A stretch of DNA of 25,117 nucleotides from a bacterium (lineage in GTDB: Bacteria; Bacillota; Clostridia; Oscillospirales; Oscillospiraceae), in NCBI GenBank assembly GCA_004560375.1, contig SFVC01000036.1, positions 1 through 25,117 on the forward strand. The letters run 5' to 3'. Positions 22,712 through 25,117 of the stretch are shown in pieces (positions within the stretch are counted from its first letter, which is position 1; every line of letters starts with the position of its first letter). Below the pieces are notes generated by a model. It had not been told where the DNA came from. It saw nothing but the letters and a program-made list of their open reading frames with translations, and searched no databases. A program made the translations under genes and the position numbers.

Positions 22712-22993
22712 ATGAAGGGAACCGAAAAGCAAGTCAAGTGGGCCACCGAGATTCGCGCCAATGTAATCAAGACGTTTGCGGACGCCGCAAGCGCCGAGCC
22801 GCAGCTAAAGGCCGCGATTTCGCCTTACATCGAGCGCATTTCCTCCGATGATATCTATGCCGGGGATATTATCGACCTGTTTAGCGGGATCCGTTTCAAG
22901 GGTGACCTTCAGCACGATGTCCCCGAGGTGATGGCCGTTTACCGTGTGGCCACCCCCAGCACCGACGGCCAGCGTGCCATTCTGGGCCGCTAA
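22712..22993 (+). CDS. Hypothetical protein, first gene of prophage cassette
   Basis: A 93-residue protein begins MKGTEKQVKWATEIRANV. GGGAGGA lies 7 nt before ATG 22712; an in-frame ATG at 22670 is upstream of the predicted transcription start and cannot be used. The N-terminal helix with KQVKWATEIR and the spacing of charged residues suggest a compact helical protein without membrane segments. No catalytic motif is visible and no family is recognised with confidence. It is followed 23 nt later by the second cassette gene. The cassette is opposite to the surrounding late genes, as morons are. Confidence 0.75.
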   Translation: MKGTEKQVKWATEIRANVIKTFADAASAEPQLKAAISPYIERISSDDIYAGDIIDLFSGIRFKGDLQHDVPEVMAVYRVATPSTDGQRAILGR

Positions 22994-23016
22994 ATATTGA
23001 AAACGGAGGATGAAAA

Positions 23017-23460
23017 ATGAAAAAGATCGTCAACGGAAAGGTGTATGACACCGAAACCGCAGCCCTTGTCGGAGAGTGGGACAACGGAAAGCCGGACGAC
23101 CGCTTGTACATCTGCTCGGAGGATCTGTACCGCAAGCGCACCGGGGAATTTTTCCTGCGCGGATTCGGCGGCCCCGGGAGCAAGTACGCGGTGTCGACCG
23201 GTAATTCCAGCTGGTCGGGCGGGGAGAAGATCATCCCACTGACCTATGAGGCCGCCCAAAAGTGGGCAGCGGAGCACCTTGACGGCGATGCGTATGAGCA
23301 GATATTCGGGGCGGTGGAGGAGGACGACAGCAGAAAAATGGTTGCCCTGTACCTCCCAAAGGCCAAAATCGAGGCTTACAAACGCGCCGCCGCCAAAGCC
23401 GGAACCAGCCTCACGGCCTACCTGGAGGGCCTGCTGGACAAAGCGGGAGCGCAGAAATAA
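23017..23460 (+). CDS. Hypothetical protein with C-terminal ribbon-helix-helix-like segment
   Basis: A 147-residue protein with two parts. Residues 1-95 (KIVNGKVYDTETAALVGEW, LYRKRTGEFFLRGFGGPGSKY, WSGGEKIIPLTYEAAQKWA) form a beta-rich module of a type I recall as a conserved uncharacterised protein in gut Firmicutes. Residues 108-143 (KMVALYLPKAKIEAYKRAA then GTSLTAYLEGLLDKA) have the strand-helix-helix pattern of Arc/MetJ-type DNA-binding domains. The ATG follows CGGAGGATG. It could repress the cassette promoter through the palindrome at 22677-22690. A toxin-antitoxin or superinfection role is possible but unsupported. Confidence 0.78.
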   Translation: MKKIVNGKVYDTETAALVGEWDNGKPDDRLYICSEDLYRKRTGEFFLRGFGGPGSKYAVSTGNSSWSGGEKIIPLTYEAAQKWAAEHLDGDAYEQIFGAVEEDDSRKMVALYLPKAKIEAYKRAAAKAGTSLTAYLEGLLDKAGAQK

Positions 23461-23470
23461 TTAAGGCCCT

Positions 23471-23499
23471 GAGCCGCCCAAACCGGGCGGCTCTTATTT
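23471..23499. terminator. Bidirectional terminator between cassette and XhlA-like gene
   Basis: GAGCCGCCC (23471-23479) and GGGCGGCTC (23485-23493) form a 9-bp perfect stem with a 5-nt loop, followed by TTATTT on the plus strand. It lies 10 nt after the plus-strand cassette and directly against the stop codon of the minus-strand gene, so it probably stops both convergent transcripts. Confidence 0.8.
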
Positions 23500-23802
23500 C
23501 GCCCCCGGCATTCCGGATACGACCCACAGCAGGAACGCCCCAACCAGGGCGCTCAGGGCATACCCCACAAGGCTCTCCCACCGCTTCCCCGGCTTCGCCG
23601 CAAGCGTGTGCACGGTTCCAATGATATCGTCCAGCTTTCCAGCGATGGCCTTAAACTGAGCCGCCTGTACAGCGTTGTCCTTCTCCACGCCCCGCATCCT
23701 GTCGAAGATTTCCCGGTGCGTCTTGCTGTGCTGTTCGTTCGCCTTTTCCAGCGCCTCCACCCTGGGCTCCAGCGGGCAATTGTTGGGGTTGCAGTTATCC
23801 AT
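23494..23802 (-). CDS. XhlA-like phage lysis accessory protein
   Basis: A 102-residue protein begins MDNCNPNNCPLEPRVEALEK. It has a long amphipathic, coiled-coil-prone middle (about 15-70) and a single C-terminal membrane helix (about 77-97, GYALSALVGAFLLWVV). This layout is that of the hemolysin XhlA family, membrane proteins that act with a holin in phage lysis. AAGGAG lies 8 nt before ATG 23800-23802, better than the GTG three codons upstream. In a usual lysis cassette it would be followed at once by the holin, but here the plus-strand cassette lies between them. Confidence 0.75.
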   Translation of the reverse strand: MDNCNPNNCPLEPRVEALEKANEQHSKTHREIFDRMRGVEKDNAVQAAQFKAIAGKLDDIIGTVHTLAAKPGKRWESLVGYALSALVGAFLLWVVSGMPGAK

Positions 23803-23814
23803 TTCGGTCACTCC

Positions 23815-24261
23815 TTACATCTCTATTTTGTCCCACGCCTCCGGAAGCTCTGCGGGCGGGTGCACCACGTTATCCCGCTTGCACCGGTACACCGCCCCGT
23901 CCTCCAGCACGCACTCCCCCGTCATGTAGATGCCGCTTGTCCCATACGGGGCCACAAACGGCTTTGCCTTGTCCGGGTCTTTGGTGTGGGCAAGCCCCCA
24001 AAGCGCCCGCAATGTGGACGGCCTGCCCTCATAGTGGGCGGCGTTGTACGGCTGCAACAGCAGCCACACCTGGCCCTCGTCCGCCACAGGGGATCCCCGG
24101 GGCCAGCCCGTGTAATCCTTCGTGGGGTCGAAGTCCGGGGCCTTTTGCTCCTCCCGGATCAGGGCCGTCCCGTCCATGCCGGAGGCCCGCGCCCGGAGGC
24201 CTGCCGTATCCCTGCGCCCCGCGTCCCGCATGACGCCCAGCACAATCTCAAGGTTGCTCAT
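23815..24261 (-). CDS. Phage tail-associated protein with possible carbohydrate-binding module
   Basis: A 148-residue protein with an N-terminal helical part (MSNLEIVLGVMRDAG) and a C-terminal module of about 45 residues (SGIYMTGECVLEDGAVYRC, ending PEAWDKIEM). The aromatic and glycine spacing of this module, and its terminal Trp, resemble small chitin/cellulose-binding modules (CBM5/12 type) found on phage tail fibres. It overlaps the upstream gene by ATGA. It probably sits at the host-contact end of the tail. The module resemblance is by eye only. Confidence 0.65.
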   Translation of the reverse strand: MSNLEIVLGVMRDAGRRDTAGLRARASGMDGTALIREEQKAPDFDPTKDYTGWPRGSPVADEGQVWLLLQPYNAAHYEGRPSTLRALWGLAHTKDPDKAKPFVAPYGTSGIYMTGECVLEDGAVYRCKRDNVVHPPAELPEAWDKIEM

Positions 24262-24449
24262 GCCTCATTCACCCCCTCCCGGTACGCGTTTGCCATGAGG
24301 TCGATGTCGGTCTGGGCGTCGTGTTGCTCAATTGTGCCTTCATCAGCCAAAAGTTCTCCAGTCTTTGCGTTTTGGTATTGACGATCTCCATCAACGTCAA
24401 CCTCGACATACCCTTCGCGGGGTGGGAGTGTCGGTTTGCTAATTGGCAC
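24258..24449 (-). CDS. Small hypothetical phage protein
   Basis: A 63-residue acidic protein begins (M)PISKPTLPPREGYVEVDVDG and lacks membrane segments. The start is GTG at 24447-24449, with GGAGGG 7 nt upstream and directly abutting the stop codon of the upstream gene. It overlaps the next gene by ATGA. Its place between a tail-fibre-like protein and a tail-tip protein suggests a tail fibre assembly or connector role. No family is recognised. Confidence 0.65.
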   Translation of the reverse strand: MPISKPTLPPREGYVEVDVDGDRQYQNAKTGELLADEGTIEQHDAQTDIDLMANAYREGVNEA

Positions 24450-25117
24450 TTACAATCCCTCCTTTGCCTTTATGTACGTGTAGTAATCTTTTGCGGAAAT
24501 GGTTGGAGCAGAAAACATTTTTAGCACGAAATTTTTACCGAGTGTAGTCGGTATCGCCAAGTAATCATCTGTTGCGGCGGTTTGGGCGTCACCGCCATCA
24601 GCGAGCGCAGCCGATCCTATACTGTTGCTTATATTAACATAGGAAGTTTTGCTGAGTTTAGAAAAGCTGTTTTCCGTGATGCCGTCCATTATCTCAGCAG
24701 ATATACCTCCCCCAGCAGTCCCGAATATAAGGTATTTGCCCTTATATTTTACAATTCCGACTCCGTGTCCATTATAAAATGTTTCCTGCATTATTGCAGA
24801 ATACCCGTTATCTGTTGTAAGATCTTGCATATTTTCTATGTGCGTATGTGAAAACCCACTGGAATCTGAATACTCGAAAAAGTCAAGTGCCCCATCAATA
24901 CATCTGGTTGCATACAAGGTGCCAAGCCCGACAAAAAGATATTGGTCTGAAACTGCACTAATCCATGCGTCAGGAGAGCTGACAAGCTCAACAACGAGAT
25001 CGTCAGAAACCCTAAATAGTCTCGTTTTCGATATTCCTTCAGACGTATAATATCCTAATCTATACGGGCGGTTATTAAGCATATGAAGCGAAGTATTGAT
25101 TGTGGTATACGCTGGCA
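24450..25117 (-). CDS. Phage tail/adsorption-type protein, C-terminal part (cut by window edge)
   Basis: The frame is open from the right edge to TAA at 24450-24452, giving at least 222 residues; an internal ATG at 25080-25082 has no convincing ribosome binding site, so the gene starts beyond the window. The protein is rich in Ser, Thr, Tyr and Gly with repeating short strands (VKYKGKYLIFGTAGG, SDQYLFVGLGTLYATR), fitting a beta-propeller or beta-helix tail fibre. The region is clearly AT-richer than the neighbouring phage and host genes, which suggests exchange of a host-range module between phages. The exact role is unknown. Confidence 0.7.
   Translation of the reverse strand, partial: PAYTTINTSLHMLNNRPYRLGYYTSEGISKTRLFRVSDDLVVELVSSPDAWISAVSDQYLFVGLGTLYATRCIDGALDFFEYSDSSGFSHTHIENMQDLTTDNGYSAIMQETFYNGHGVGIVKYKGKYLIFGTAGGGISAEIMDGITENSFSKLSKTSYVNISNSIGSAALADGGDAQTAATDDYLAIPTTLGKNFVLKMFSAPTISAKDYYTYIKAKEGL

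Larger units (their letters stand above)
21040..25117. mobile_element. Late-gene end of a prophage (partial, runs off the right edge)
   Basis: The stretch right of the tRNA-Gln carries a minus-strand series typical of phage late genes: tail-type proteins, XhlA-like protein, holin and endolysin, packed with ATGA overlaps. A plus-strand two-gene cassette is inserted in it. No integrase is in the window, and without the far end no attachment repeat can be matched. The left boundary is therefore only placed between the tRNA and the last phage gene. Confidence 0.75.

Noticed and set aside
1..25117. CRISPR array or rRNA genes
   Set aside because: No regularly spaced repeat array and no rRNA-like sequence was seen.

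Overview
The window looks like a chromosomal segment of a high-GC, low-redundancy Firmicute of the gut clostridial type (Oscillospiraceae, Flavonifractor/Intestinimonas-like; this is an inference). The grounds are GGAGG-type ribosome binding sites, a glnA-ANTAR-gltB-gltD nitrogen operon, a VanG-type ligase cluster and a GC-rich prophage late region. Taxonomy was not tested by any search.

Positions 1-7688 form a sugar catabolic locus. A GntR-family regulator (minus strand, cut by the window edge) is divergent from a six-gene plus-strand operon: BadF-type sugar kinase, SIS-domain sugar-phosphate isomerase (AgaS-like), GH4 alpha-galactosidase-type glycosidase, MelB-like GPH symporter, and both subunits of a tagatose-bisphosphate aldolase (GatZ-like, then GatY-like). 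The shared upstream region holds a well-formed promoter and a perfect 12-bp inverted repeat. Together the genes suggest import of an alpha-galactoside (or alpha-galactosaminide), hydrolysis, phosphorylation, isomerisation and aldol cleavage to triose phosphates.

Positions 7689-12369 form a VanG-type cell-wall precursor locus: a promoter, a possible 50-aa leader ORF, VanR-like regulator, VanS-like kinase, then a tandem-repeat site and an intrinsic terminator, D-Ala-D-Ser-type ligase and a soluble VanT-type racemase. No VanXY, VanX, VanY or VanW gene is present here.

Positions 12397-20580 form a minus-strand nitrogen assimilation operon read glnA, ANTAR regulator, intrinsic terminator, gltB, gltD. 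The glnA promoter is near-consensus and is preceded by an AT-rich region with helically phased TTGCAA motifs. The ANTAR protein probably controls read-through at the terminator in front of gltB.

Positions 20965-21090 hold a tRNA-Gln(CUG) with its own strong promoter and terminator. To its right, 21.2 kb to the end of the window is the late end of a prophage on the minus strand: tail-type proteins, an XhlA-like protein, holin, CHAP-type endolysin and a small last gene before a terminator. A plus-strand two-gene cassette with its own promoter, palindromic operator-like site and terminator sits inside this lysis region. It is a moron-like insert of unknown function and the most plausible under-described element in the window.
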